64,000 nucleotides of DNA, from the NCBI GenBank assembly GCA_041920465.1, contig JBHGXW010000009.1, positions 78,344 to 142,343 on the forward strand. The letters run 5' to 3'. Both the position numbers and the translations under genes were made by a program. The DNA comes from Brevibacillus_H sp041920465. GTDB taxonomy: Bacteria > Bacillota > Bacilli > Brevibacillales > Brevibacillaceae. Each line of letters opens with the position of its first letter. Positions within the stretch are counted from its first letter, which is position 1. Below, piece by piece: positions 51,959 through 60,768 of the stretch. The notes under the pieces were generated by a model, which made no database searches, was not told the DNA's origin, and saw nothing but the letters and a program-made list of their open reading frames with translations.

Positions 51959-52246
51959 ATGAAGATGGACTCGACTAGTATCGTTTCGCGCAACAAAGGA
52001 ATTGTCACCCGCGCTGAATCAAACGGAAAGTATCTCATTTACAATCCGGAAACGGATGAGATTCACTTGTTGCAACCGTTGGCTTATCAGATTCTCAATC
52101 TTTGTGAAACTCCACATTCCGTTGCTTCGTTACTGAGCAAAACAACTGAGCAAACACCTGCCTTGCAATGTGAAAAGGGGCAGGAAGCAATTATGGGGCT
52201 GCTTGAGAAATTGACTGAGCGACGGCTCCTAACCGTATCCGAGTAA
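51959..52246 (+). CDS. PqqD-like peptide recognition protein
   Basis: A 95-residue stand-alone PqqD-family RRE (RiPP recognition element). KYLIYNPETDEIHLLQPLAY matches the PqqD N-terminal strands, and the C-terminal helices (EAIMGLLEKLTERRLLTVSE) follow. PqqD proteins bind the leader of a precursor peptide and present it to the radical SAM enzyme; both partners are adjacent here. It starts 14 bases after the radical SAM gene; AGGAAGG precedes the start. Confidence 0.88.
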   Translation: MKMDSTSIVSRNKGIVTRAESNGKYLIYNPETDEIHLLQPLAYQILNLCETPHSVASLLSKTTEQTPALQCEKGQEAIMGLLEKLTERRLLTVSE

Positions 52247-52272
52247 ACCTGATTACTGAGAGGAGGTGAAAA

Positions 52273-52419
52273 ATGATGGACGTAACAAAAGAAATTTTAG
52301 AAGAAACTTCAAGATCGGTAATGTCAGAAATGAAAGAAGAAGATTTGCTTGCTGCCTTGAATCAATTGGAAGTTGTAGACATTGGAGAATTGTCTTTGAT
52401 TGCATGGAGGGTAATTTAG
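52273..52419 (+). CDS. Candidate RiPP precursor peptide, 48 residues
   Basis: A short gene with a perfect AGGAGGTGA six bases before ATG, 26 bases after the pqqD-like stop. The product begins MMDVTKEILEETSRSVMSEM, continues with an acidic helical stretch (KEEDLLAALNQLEVVDIGEL) and ends SLIAWRVI. The N-terminal 35 or so residues look like a leader. The last part is hydrophobic and holds the only aromatic residue, Trp45. There is no Tyr, Cys, His or Phe, which excludes PQQ formation and thioether crosslinks. Location between the PqqD-like gene and two M16 peptidases strongly suggests a peptide that is modified and cleaved. No similarity to a named precursor family is recognised. Confidence 0.8.
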   Translation: MMDVTKEILEETSRSVMSEMKEEDLLAALNQLEVVDIGELSLIAWRVI

Positions 52420-52428
52420 GATGGATGG

Positions 52429-52462
52429 GAAGGGCTTGTACCCTGTACAAGTCCTTCTTTTA
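52429..52462 (+). terminator. Strong hairpin after the precursor gene
   Basis: GAAGGGCTTGTAC pairs with GTACAAGTCCTTC around a three-base loop and TTTT follows. It lies ten bases after the precursor stop and probably sets a high precursor-to-enzyme ratio by partial termination. The next 180 bases hold no recognisable gene. Confidence 0.85.
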
Positions 52463-52643
52463 ACGTAGCAGAATGCAGAGAACTGCAATGGGTATGCTCC
52501 CCGATCTGTCGGATTAACGAGACTTTGGCTTTAGCCAAGCCAATTAGTCAAGATTATCCTGGGGGCAAGCAACCGCTAAAGAAGGATTCGACGACATCTT
52601 TGAATGGGCTTCGACTGGAAGCCTTTCTATAGGAGTGGGTTCC

Positions 52644-53915
52644 ATGAGCGAAGAGTTATTATACCGGGAGTTTTCCAACGGCCTGAAAGTGACGGCTCTA
52701 CCGATAAATGACGTGGAAACGGTCTCTGTCGGGTTTCTTGTCGGTGCAGGTGCTCGCATGGAGGATGATAAGGAAGCAGGTTGTTCACGAATCTTGGAGT
52801 TTTGGATCTGGAACCGGTTTATTCATAGAGAAAGCCAAATGTTTGATATAGCATCACTTCTCGCTGACTGGGGCGCAAACAAGAAATCTTCCCCCAATGT
52901 GGAATGGTCCCGTTTTTGGACTACGGTTACAGCCGATCATCTGGAAGGTGTACTGGATGTATTTTCTCAGGTGGTAAGCGCGGAGGAGCTGAGTAAGGAG
53001 TCGTTTCAAGCTTGTCAAACCGCTGCCGTTCAATTTGCTTTGGCACGCGCAGGAGATGCCAAAAGCTACTGTCTGGATCTTCTCCGGGAAAAAATGGCCG
53101 GTTCCAATCCTGTTGGTCGTTCAGCTATCGGGAAGCCTTCACAGTTGAAACAGCTGACTGCATCTACAGTACAAGAAGCGTACGAAAACTACTATGTTCC
53201 ATCCAATTGTGTAGTTGCAATTGCCGGAAAGTTTTCAGAAGAACGCCTTTGGAACATGATGGAGAGCCGCTTCGGGAAGTGGAAATCAAAGAATAGCTCT
53301 TTCAAGGAGTATACTCCCCCACAGTGGAGCGGGTGTATAACAGCAGAGGAACGGGAGACACAGCATGTCCATCTTGGAGTAGGTATCCCTTGCGTTGCAC
53401 ATGATGATCCTTGTTTTTTCCCCTTTGCCGTGCTTACCCAGGCTCTAGGGGGTGGCGATGGCTCCAGATTATTTGAGGAAATTCGCCAGCGGCAGGGGCT
53501 GGTTTATCAGGTACGCGGCAGTTTATCTTCTTTTCGGGACAGTGGATTACTTATGTTTTATCTGGGAACACGGCCCGAGACCGTTCCACAAGTATTGGAT
53601 GCATTACACAGGGAAATCGCCCAGGTTCAGAAAAAGGGAATCAGTGAATACGAGGTTCATATGGCCAAGAATCAACTGTTGAACCAGATGGTCATGAGAT
53701 CAGAGAGTACCATAGCAAGGATGCATACTCTCCTCACCGCCACCTGGTACCCCAACTATCCTCGGACACTTCACGACCTGAGGAAAGCAATTGAAAGAGT
53801 GACTGTGAAAGATATCCAACATGCATTGGAAGCCTACCCTCTTGCCAAAGTAGTCGGATATTCAAGTGTAGGGCCCATTGCCATGCAGGAATTAAAGACA
53901 GCTGTTTTCACGTAA
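52644..53915 (+). CDS. M16-family peptidase homologue lacking the zinc motif
   Basis: A 423-residue protein with the M16B two-domain fold. The position of the HxxEH zinc site reads RILEF (in CSRILEFWIWN, about residues 46-56), so both histidines are lost and the protein should be inactive. The C-terminal R/Y region (GGGDGSRLFEEIRQRQGLVYQV) is conserved. It pairs with the active M16 peptidase encoded next, like PqqG with PqqF. ATG at 52644 follows AGGAG at eight bases; a GTG nine bases upstream is less likely. Confidence 0.85.
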   Translation: MSEELLYREFSNGLKVTALPINDVETVSVGFLVGAGARMEDDKEAGCSRILEFWIWNRFIHRESQMFDIASLLADWGANKKSSPNVEWSRFWTTVTADHLEGVLDVFSQVVSAEELSKESFQACQTAAVQFALARAGDAKSYCLDLLREKMAGSNPVGRSAIGKPSQLKQLTASTVQEAYENYYVPSNCVVAIAGKFSEERLWNMMESRFGKWKSKNSSFKEYTPPQWSGCITAEERETQHVHLGVGIPCVAHDDPCFFPFAVLTQALGGGDGSRLFEEIRQRQGLVYQVRGSLSSFRDSGLLMFYLGTRPETVPQVLDALHREIAQVQKKGISEYEVHMAKNQLLNQMVMRSESTIARMHTLLTATWYPNYPRTLHDLRKAIERVTVKDIQHALEAYPLAKVVGYSSVGPIAMQELKTAVFT

Positions 53916-53925
53916 GGAGGGACTG

Positions 53926-55185
53926 TTGGCGATGTACCACCATCAAACACTTGCAAACGGCCTGGAAGTATTGGCGCACCAGATTCCTTCCATGGCGACC
54001 GTCTCGGCATGTTTTTATATAATGAGCGGTGCACGCGACGAAGCGCTGAATCAGATTGGAGCAGCCCATATGCTGGAGCACATGTTGTTTCGGGGATCGG
54101 ATTCATATTCAGCCGAACGAATCAGGCATACGATTCGGGAAACAGGCTGTGAAATCAATGCGTACACGACATGGGAAGATACCTGCGTGTACGTACGGGC
54201 ATTGCCAGAGAGTTTTGCGGATGCGTTTCACATGCTTGCAGACATTGTGCAACGTCCGTTGATCAGAGATGAAGATTTTAGGATTGAACGCAAGGTGGTA
54301 CTAGAAGAGCTGGCCCGTCAAATGGATGAGCCGCATACCCGGATCGTGCAAGAATTTTACCAGGCAGTATATCCAAATAGTCGGTTAGAACGTCCGCTAA
54401 TCGGTTCACGCGAACAAATTGAGGCCCTGAATCCAGACGTTCTGAAGCATTTTCATCAGACCCATTATATCCCGTCAAATGTGGCAGTCATTATTACGGG
54501 AGCTTTTCAGCGGGAACAAATTACCCGTGAGATTGCAAGGCTGGAAACATGGAACAGCGAGATGAAATCTTTACCTCGATCCCCTCTTGTGGCCAGCTCG
54601 CCTCCTCCACGCCGCATACATGGCACATCCCTAAAAAAGGCTTATGGAATATGGGGATGGCCGGCTCCTCATTTAGGCGATGCTGATCAATATGCAGCCC
54701 ATGTTCTGGTCACCATTCTGGGAGACGATAACGGAATCGGATCTCGTTTTTATTTTGCGTTTCAGAAAACCGGACTGTCAGAACGTATGAATGCCGTGTA
54801 CACCGGGTTTACCGGTACCGGTATGTTTAAAATATATGGGTTATTTCCACCCAAAAATGAAGAGCTAGTACGCACAAGACTGATTGAAGAGCTTGACCAT
54901 TTGGCAAAAGAACCTGTTTCACTCCAGGAACTGAATCGAGCCAAGCAGAAAATCAAAACCCAACTGGCGATCGATGCATCAACATCCGATTGTCGAATGG
55001 TTTCAATCGCAAAGGCTTGGAGTTGCCAGCGACGATTGGTTCCTCTTCCGGAGCTGATCGCTCAAATTGAGGCAGTTACCGTAGAAGATATCAACCGTGT
55101 CATCAACCGTTTCTCTTTTGCGGGACAACTTGCGGAGATCATCTATGAACCAGTTGCCAAGCCAACGACAAACATGCAAGGATAG
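53926..55185 (+). CDS. Active M16-family zinc peptidase
   Basis: A 419-residue protein with an intact zinc site HMLEH at residues 48-52 and the third ligand Glu at about residue 128 in KVVLEELARQMDEP. It should cleave the modified precursor. It starts ten bases after the inactive homologue. TTG at 53926 lies five bases after AAGGAGG; ATG at 53932 is the alternative. The active/inactive pair is the usual arrangement for heterodimeric M16 enzymes. Confidence 0.88.
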   Translation: MAMYHHQTLANGLEVLAHQIPSMATVSACFYIMSGARDEALNQIGAAHMLEHMLFRGSDSYSAERIRHTIRETGCEINAYTTWEDTCVYVRALPESFADAFHMLADIVQRPLIRDEDFRIERKVVLEELARQMDEPHTRIVQEFYQAVYPNSRLERPLIGSREQIEALNPDVLKHFHQTHYIPSNVAVIITGAFQREQITREIARLETWNSEMKSLPRSPLVASSPPPRRIHGTSLKKAYGIWGWPAPHLGDADQYAAHVLVTILGDDNGIGSRFYFAFQKTGLSERMNAVYTGFTGTGMFKIYGLFPPKNEELVRTRLIEELDHLAKEPVSLQELNRAKQKIKTQLAIDASTSDCRMVSIAKAWSCQRRLVPLPELIAQIEAVTVEDINRVINRFSFAGQLAEIIYEPVAKPTTNMQG

Positions 55186-55215
55186 AAGATTTTATACTGT
55201 GGGAGGTGTTATTGG

Positions 55216-56247
55216 ATGGTAGGTTTGGTGCCACGATACCCGCTTCATATGGTTTGGGCGGTTACCAATTTGTGCAATGCCCACTGCGTGCATTGCTCAT
55301 CAAGTGCTGGATGTTGTTTGCCAGACGAGTTGAATTCAGATGAAGCCCACCAACTGATTGATCAACTGGCCGATGTGGGTTGTATTGACCTAGCTTTATC
55401 CGGTGGTGAACCGCTTCTTCGGCCAGATATTGAAGAACTTATTGAGCATGCAGTGCGCCGCAATCTCCAATTGGGGTTGGGCACAAACGGGTGGTGGCTG
55501 ACTCCCGAGAAAGCCTCACGGTTAAAGAAACTGGGGATCAAGCGGGTTCAAATCAGTTTGGACGGACTTGGAGAGGTGCATGATAAAGTCCGCGGGCTGC
55601 CCGGACTGTTTAACCGGGTTAAGGAAGCTATTCAGGCAAGCCTTCAAGCTGGGTTGCAAACCCATCTCTGTTTTACCCCCCATAGCGGAAACATCGAGGA
55701 TTTGGAGGATGTCATTGATTTTGCGGCAGAAATGGGGATTCATCTCTTTAACTTGTCCCAGTTTGTGCCTGTAGGTCGGGGAAGCAAGGAAATGGATTTG
55801 CCTGCTGAAGAATGGAAAAAAGCAGCCCGGCTCTGGGCAGCAAAGCGCAAGCAATATGCAAGCCGGATGAGATTTACCAGTCATCTGGCACAAATGGCGC
55901 TGATCGACCAATCTTTGGGACAGCAGGCAGGCTTCCGGGGGTGCCAAGCAGGGGTTGCTCAAGGGTATATTTCACCAGAGGGATGGGTTACGCCTTGTGT
56001 CATGCTGCCAGTAAGGGTCGGTAACGTTCGGGACCAATCCTTTCAGTCACTGTGGGATGAATCCCCGATCCTTCATGATTTACGGGATCGAACGAAACTG
56101 GGGGGAAAATGCAACAGTTGCTCCATTCGCGAAAAGTGCGGAGGCTGCCGCGGTGTTGCTTATGGATATTATGAAGATTATTTGGCGGAAGATCCTCATT
56201 GCTGGCTTCCTTCTGGTACACATGCAGACCCGGTGCTCTCAAATTAA
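55216..56247 (+). CDS. Radical SAM/SPASM peptide-modifying enzyme 2
   Basis: A 343-residue radical SAM enzyme, paralogous to enzyme 1. The SAM-cluster motif is CNAHCVHC; GGEPLLRPD and QISLDGLGEVHDKVRGLPGL follow. SPASM cysteines are RGCQAG, WVTPC, and CNSCSIREKCGGC with a last Cys about 18 residues on. The shared NLSxFVPxGRG segment shows that the two enzymes arose by duplication, but sequence outside the motifs has diverged, so they may modify different positions. GGAGGTG precedes the ATG. Confidence 0.9.
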   Translation: MVGLVPRYPLHMVWAVTNLCNAHCVHCSSSAGCCLPDELNSDEAHQLIDQLADVGCIDLALSGGEPLLRPDIEELIEHAVRRNLQLGLGTNGWWLTPEKASRLKKLGIKRVQISLDGLGEVHDKVRGLPGLFNRVKEAIQASLQAGLQTHLCFTPHSGNIEDLEDVIDFAAEMGIHLFNLSQFVPVGRGSKEMDLPAEEWKKAARLWAAKRKQYASRMRFTSHLAQMALIDQSLGQQAGFRGCQAGVAQGYISPEGWVTPCVMLPVRVGNVRDQSFQSLWDESPILHDLRDRTKLGGKCNSCSIREKCGGCRGVAYGYYEDYLAEDPHCWLPSGTHADPVLSN

Positions 56248-56337
56248 CAAGTGACACGAAGCAGAATGCGGTATCAACAACCTTGTGACGGAATCATTAA
56301 GACAGAATCATGATATGGAAATAAAGGAGAGATAGAC

Positions 56338-56649
56338 ATGTACATTACAAGCGAAGAATTTATCCGATATGTGATCCTGCTATCGATGGTGCCAGATAAA
56401 AATCTTACCGAAGACCTGATCAGGGCCCATGTGAATCATTTGAAAGAGCTGGACGAGAAAGGTCAGCTTGTCCTCTGCGGTCCATTTATCGATTATAAAG
56501 GCGGAATGATTATCATACAGGCCAAATCGTACGAAGAAGCAAAAGAAATCGCTGAACGCGACCCGTTTATTCAGGCCGGGGTGGAAACGTATGAACTTCG
56601 CACCTGGGAACTTTCTTGCAAGGAAAACAACCATATGGGCATGGGGTGA
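56338..56649 (+). CDS. YCII-domain protein
   Basis: A 103-residue protein with the YCII fold (YVILLSMVPDKNLTEDLIRAHVNHLKEL, LCGPFIDYKGGMIII, AKEIAERDPFIQAGV), split here at recognisable segments. The conserved His and Asp (AHVNHL, RDPF) are those of the putative YciI active site. The domain has been linked to small dehydration or lyase reactions, but no activity is established. AAAGGAG precedes the ATG. A tailoring role in the cluster is possible. Confidence 0.82.
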   Translation: MYITSEEFIRYVILLSMVPDKNLTEDLIRAHVNHLKELDEKGQLVLCGPFIDYKGGMIIIQAKSYEEAKEIAERDPFIQAGVETYELRTWELSCKENNHMGMG

Positions 56650-56730
56650 AGCGCTCAACATCGGGAGGAGGTCTGTTCGCTATCTCTCATTCCAAGCGAA
56701 CTTCACTACACTATGTAAAGAAGGGATCAC

Positions 56731-57963
56731 ATGAAGCGGATAATCAGATTGCTGTCACAATATGATGCACCCGTTTGGATACGATTTTTCGGGGGAGTTT
56801 TGTGTGCAACGACGACTTTTATGTTGCGCCCTTTTTTTGTCCTTTACCTGTACGATAAGCTAGGCGGTTCCGTTTTACTGCCGCTTCTGATTGTAGGATT
56901 ACAACCAGTCGCGGGGATTCTGCTCAGTCTCTGGGGCGGCAGTTTGGCAGATCGTTATGGACGTAAACCAATCATGCTGATCTCCCTGCTGATCCAGACT
57001 TTGTCGATGGCAGGATTTATGTTCGCAGATAATGTCTGGGAATTTGCGCTGTTATCCTTCCTGAACGGATTGGGAATGCCGATGTTCCTGCCGGCAGCCA
57101 ATGCCCAAATAGCGGATATTGTCCCGCCAGAAAAACGTGGCGAGGTATTTGCTCTTCTCCACACGGCAGTAAATGTCGGGGGAGCAACCGGACCGTTACT
57201 GGGGCTGTTGGTGTATACATGGAGTCAGTCAATGGTATTCGCCATCTGTGCGGCCTCATTTCTGATTTTTGCTGTGTTGGTATGGTGGAAAGTGCCGGAA
57301 ACGTTGCCGAAGAATGCGCGAACAATCAATTCCCCGCAAGCATTGGTCAAAATTTCTTTTCGTGAACACCAAACCTTGTTTTGGCTGACTTTGTTTGCGA
57401 TGCCCGTTGGCCTTCTTTATTCACAAGTGGAGACAACTTTCCCTTTGCATCTGAAACAACACTTTGAAAATTATACGTCTATCTTCGCTTGGCTGATGAC
57501 GATAAACTCTGTGGTGGTTATCAGCCTGATGGTCTGGATCGCCAAGAAAACAGAGAATAAAGCGCAGCATAAACTGATTTTTGCAAGCTATATGCTATTT
57601 GCCATTGTGGGATTTGGATACGGATTTGCTCCCAGTTTCCTGATCCTGATTCTGGTCGAGCTGGTTTTTACATTTGCCGAAATTATCGGAATTACCCATT
57701 TGCAAAAATTTGTTTCGATCATAGCTCCTCCCGAAATGCGTGGCAGATACAATTCGATTTTTGGCATGTTTATGCAAATTCCCAAGCTGGTCGGCCCATT
57801 GTCGTTTGGATTGATTTTCAAATACTTTGGTGGAGAGGCCATGTTCTCCGCAATTGCCTTCCTGTTTCTGGTGTTTGGGTTTGCCCAGTATCATCTGATC
57901 CAAAATTACAGACAAGGACAATCGGCAGGAGCGCAACGCCCGACCTCTCAAGCAGCCCAATAA
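56731..57963 (+). CDS. MFS efflux transporter
   Basis: A 410-residue major facilitator protein with twelve predicted helices. The loop 2-3 motif GGSLADRYGRKPIM is intact, and AVNVGGATGPLLG marks helix 5. It resembles drug/proton antiporters (DHA1). Its place in the cluster suggests export of the product or resistance to it. It has no signal for peptide-specific binding. Confidence 0.87.
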   Translation: MKRIIRLLSQYDAPVWIRFFGGVLCATTTFMLRPFFVLYLYDKLGGSVLLPLLIVGLQPVAGILLSLWGGSLADRYGRKPIMLISLLIQTLSMAGFMFADNVWEFALLSFLNGLGMPMFLPAANAQIADIVPPEKRGEVFALLHTAVNVGGATGPLLGLLVYTWSQSMVFAICAASFLIFAVLVWWKVPETLPKNARTINSPQALVKISFREHQTLFWLTLFAMPVGLLYSQVETTFPLHLKQHFENYTSIFAWLMTINSVVVISLMVWIAKKTENKAQHKLIFASYMLFAIVGFGYGFAPSFLILILVELVFTFAEIIGITHLQKFVSIIAPPEMRGRYNSIFGMFMQIPKLVGPLSFGLIFKYFGGEAMFSAIAFLFLVFGFAQYHLIQNYRQGQSAGAQRPTSQAAQ

Positions 57964-58033
57964 GGATTATCGCCACAATGGATTTTCCGGAGCAGAAAAA
58001 AGATTTTTGCCGGGATTAGGAGGTATTGGGAAA

Positions 58034-58738
58034 ATGTCCGTAACCCTAATTTTGTCCGTTAATGTAGGAAAGCCGACTACTATTGTCCATCAAGGCAAAG
58101 AGGTATTAACTGCCATATACAAGCAGCAAACGGATGCTCCCGTGTTCTTGTCCAAATTGAATCTCGATGGAGATGCCCAGGCGAATACAGTGCGCCACGG
58201 TGGCCCCAACAAGGCGGTAAGCGTATATTCTTACAATCATTATCCGTACTGGGAAAAGGAACTAGGACAGACACTTCCTTTTGGGTCATTCGGAGAAAAT
58301 TTGACTGTTGCAAATTTGATCGAAAGTGAAGTTTGCATTGGCGATATCTATCAGATTGGTGAAGCCATTGTGCAAGTCACTCAGCCCCGACCTCCCTGCC
58401 ATAAACTGGCCAAGAAATTTCATCGGAGTGAATTGCCGGTTCTTTTCCAGACCACGGGTTTTACCGGATTTTATCTAAGAGTTCTTCAGGAAGGTATGGT
58501 CAGTGCCGATAAACCGATGATTCTATTGGAAAGGCACGCCAAGAAAATCACCATTCAATTCGCTAACCACGTTATGTATCACGACAAGATGAACTTTGAA
58601 GCCATCCATCGCATTCTTGAAGTGGAAGAGTTGTCGAAGAGCTGGAGAATTACATTGGTGGAACGGTTGCTCGGCATCGATAATGATTCAAATATGAGGC
58701 TGTCAGGTGAGCACCCTTCCTGTGGGCTGAAGAGGTGA
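58034..58738 (+). CDS. MOSC domain protein (YiiM-like)
   Basis: A 234-residue protein: MOSC core with VRHGGPNKAVSVYSYNHYPYW and GSFGENLTVANL, the conserved Cys in PRPPCHKLAKKF, and a C-terminal 3-alpha domain (YiiM family). YiiM-type proteins reduce N-hydroxylated compounds with a molybdenum cofactor. ATG at 58034 follows GGAGG; the stop lies four bases from the next gene. A role in the cluster is inferred from position only. Confidence 0.85.
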   Translation: MSVTLILSVNVGKPTTIVHQGKEVLTAIYKQQTDAPVFLSKLNLDGDAQANTVRHGGPNKAVSVYSYNHYPYWEKELGQTLPFGSFGENLTVANLIESEVCIGDIYQIGEAIVQVTQPRPPCHKLAKKFHRSELPVLFQTTGFTGFYLRVLQEGMVSADKPMILLERHAKKITIQFANHVMYHDKMNFEAIHRILEVEELSKSWRITLVERLLGIDNDSNMRLSGEHPSCGLKR

Positions 58739-58742
58739 AGCG

Positions 58743-60557
58743 ATGAACAGGACAAGGAATCTTCCCAAACGAAGTGAAATCTCCAACGAACACAAGTGGA
58801 GGCTGGAAGATATATACCGCTCCGATCAGGAATGGGAACAGGACTTCCATAAGGTGAAAAACCTGATCGAACAAGTCCAAACGAAACAAGGAACACTGTC
58901 ACAATCAGGCAAACATTTGCTGGAAACATTGACACTGCAGGATGAATTAGCCAGCTTGCTGGATCGAATCTGTAGTTATGCCAAAATGCGGCGAGATGAA
59001 GATAATGGAAATGCAATCTGTCAAGCTTTGATGGAACGGGCATCTGCCATAAAGACGCAAGCCTGTCGGGCAATTTCTTACATACAACCAGAGATCCTAT
59101 CCATCCCTGCGAGCGATTTGGCACTATTGCAAAAAAGTGAAGCTGGACTCGCAGGTTACCGGTTCTTTTTGGAAGAGATTATCCGTTTGAAAGCACATAC
59201 GTTAAGCGCAAAGGAAGAAGCCATTCTTGCTCAGGTAAGCGCAATCTCCCAGGCACCCTCTTCCATTTTCGCCATGCTGCACAATGCGGATATCAGGTTC
59301 CCCCCGATAAAAAACAAGCAGGGAGAAGCGATAGAGGTAACCATGGGACGCTACATCCAATTCATGGAGTGCAGGGATCGTCGGGTACGTCGAGACGCAT
59401 ATGAAGCGCTCCATTCAACCATTGGATTATACCGCAATACGATCGCCGCAACTCTTGCTTCTTCCATCAAGCGAGATGTATTCTATGCGCGTGTACGCAA
59501 ATTCGATTCGGCACTTCAAAGCTCACTGTTTGCCGATAACATTGATCCTTCTGTTTACGACAATCTGGTTGCCACCATCCGGGAGCATTTGCCGCTTATG
59601 CATCGGTATGTTTCCCTGCGCAAGCGCCTGTTAGGTCTGGATGAGCTGCATATGTATGATATGTACGTTCCCATGGTGAAAGAAGTTCAGTTGGGAATTC
59701 CATATGATGAGGCTGTCTCGATCATCAAGGAATCTTTGCAACCATTAGGCAGCGACTACGCTCAGGTATTGCATGAAGGATTTACTTCCGGCTGGATTGA
59801 TGTCTATGAGAATCAGGGCAAAACAAGCGGTGCTTACTGCGGGGGTTGCTATACCACACATCCTTATGTCCTGATGAATTATCAAGAAAATCTGAATAGT
59901 ATGTTTACCTTGGCTCATGAAATGGGTCATGCGCTCCACAAGTATTACTCCAACAAGAATCAGCCCTATCGGTATGCGAATTATCGGATCTTTGTTGCTG
60001 AGGTGGCCTCCACTGTAAATGAAGCGCTCCTCATGCAATATCTGTTAGATAAAACCACGGAAAAAGATAAAAGAATCTATCTCCTGAATTATTACATGGA
60101 GCAATTCCGGGGAACGATGTTCAGACAAACCATGTTTGCCGAGTTTGAGAAAATCATTCACGCCAAAGCAGAGGCAGGAGAAGCGCTTACTGCTGACACT
60201 CTAAGTGAAATCTATCGGAAGTTACTAGCCGAATACCACGGGGAAGAACTGGTGATGGATTCTGGGGTTGACTTGGAGTGGGCACGCATTCCACACTTTT
60301 ACAACAATTTTTATGTGTACAAATATGCAACGGGGTTCTCGGCAGCTACTTCCCTTTCCAAACAAATTCTGGAAGAAGGGCAATCTGCCGTAGATCGATA
60401 CCTGGCGTTCCTGAAAAGCGGCAGCTCCGATTATCCACTAAACCTGCTCAGAAAAGCGGGGGTCGATTTGAACACGGAACAACCTATCATAGATGCGCTT
60501 CGTGTATTCGAAAGTCTGTTGAGAGAAATGGAAGAACTCGCAGTCAGCCAGTGTTGA
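58743..60557 (+). CDS. pepF: Oligoendopeptidase F (M3 family)
   Basis: A 604-residue M3B metallopeptidase. The zinc motif is HEMGH in LAHEMGHALHKYY, with the third ligand in FVAEVASTVNEALL downstream. It cleaves short peptides in the cytoplasm and may degrade the removed leader or inactivate misprocessed peptide. It is translationally close to the MOSC gene (four bases) and is the last gene before the cluster terminator. Confidence 0.92.
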   Translation: MNRTRNLPKRSEISNEHKWRLEDIYRSDQEWEQDFHKVKNLIEQVQTKQGTLSQSGKHLLETLTLQDELASLLDRICSYAKMRRDEDNGNAICQALMERASAIKTQACRAISYIQPEILSIPASDLALLQKSEAGLAGYRFFLEEIIRLKAHTLSAKEEAILAQVSAISQAPSSIFAMLHNADIRFPPIKNKQGEAIEVTMGRYIQFMECRDRRVRRDAYEALHSTIGLYRNTIAATLASSIKRDVFYARVRKFDSALQSSLFADNIDPSVYDNLVATIREHLPLMHRYVSLRKRLLGLDELHMYDMYVPMVKEVQLGIPYDEAVSIIKESLQPLGSDYAQVLHEGFTSGWIDVYENQGKTSGAYCGGCYTTHPYVLMNYQENLNSMFTLAHEMGHALHKYYSNKNQPYRYANYRIFVAEVASTVNEALLMQYLLDKTTEKDKRIYLLNYYMEQFRGTMFRQTMFAEFEKIIHAKAEAGEALTADTLSEIYRKLLAEYHGEELVMDSGVDLEWARIPHFYNNFYVYKYATGFSAATSLSKQILEEGQSAVDRYLAFLKSGSSDYPLNLLRKAGVDLNTEQPIIDALRVFESLLREMEELAVSQC

Positions 60558-60665
60558 AATCATTTGCGGTTCGTGTTCGAACTGAACCATCATCAGGTAA
60601 TGACACGCACGGCTCGGATCGTAATGTAACAAGTAACGTCTTTCCAGATAACAGAATAAGCAAGG

Positions 60666-60702
60666 CAAGACACCTACGGCGGATTAGGTGTCTTGTTTTT
60701 TT
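60666..60702 (+). terminator. Terminator of the peptide cluster
   Basis: CAAGACACCTA pairs with TAGGTGTCTTG, followed by seven T. Confidence 0.92.
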
Positions 60703-60768
60703 ATGTATTTATCGTTTTCTCTCCCAATCGGATCAAAAGCAGACTTTAACTGATTGGGATCAGTCGAA

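Noticed and set aside
52273..52419. Streptide-type KxxxW or sactipeptide precursor
   Set aside because: No Lys lies four residues before the Trp (the segment is L-S-L-I-A-W), and there is no Cys for thioether bonds.
50910..55185. PQQ biosynthesis locus
   Set aside because: The layout matches pqqA/D/E/F but PqqB and PqqC are absent and the peptide has no tyrosine, which PQQ needs along with glutamate.
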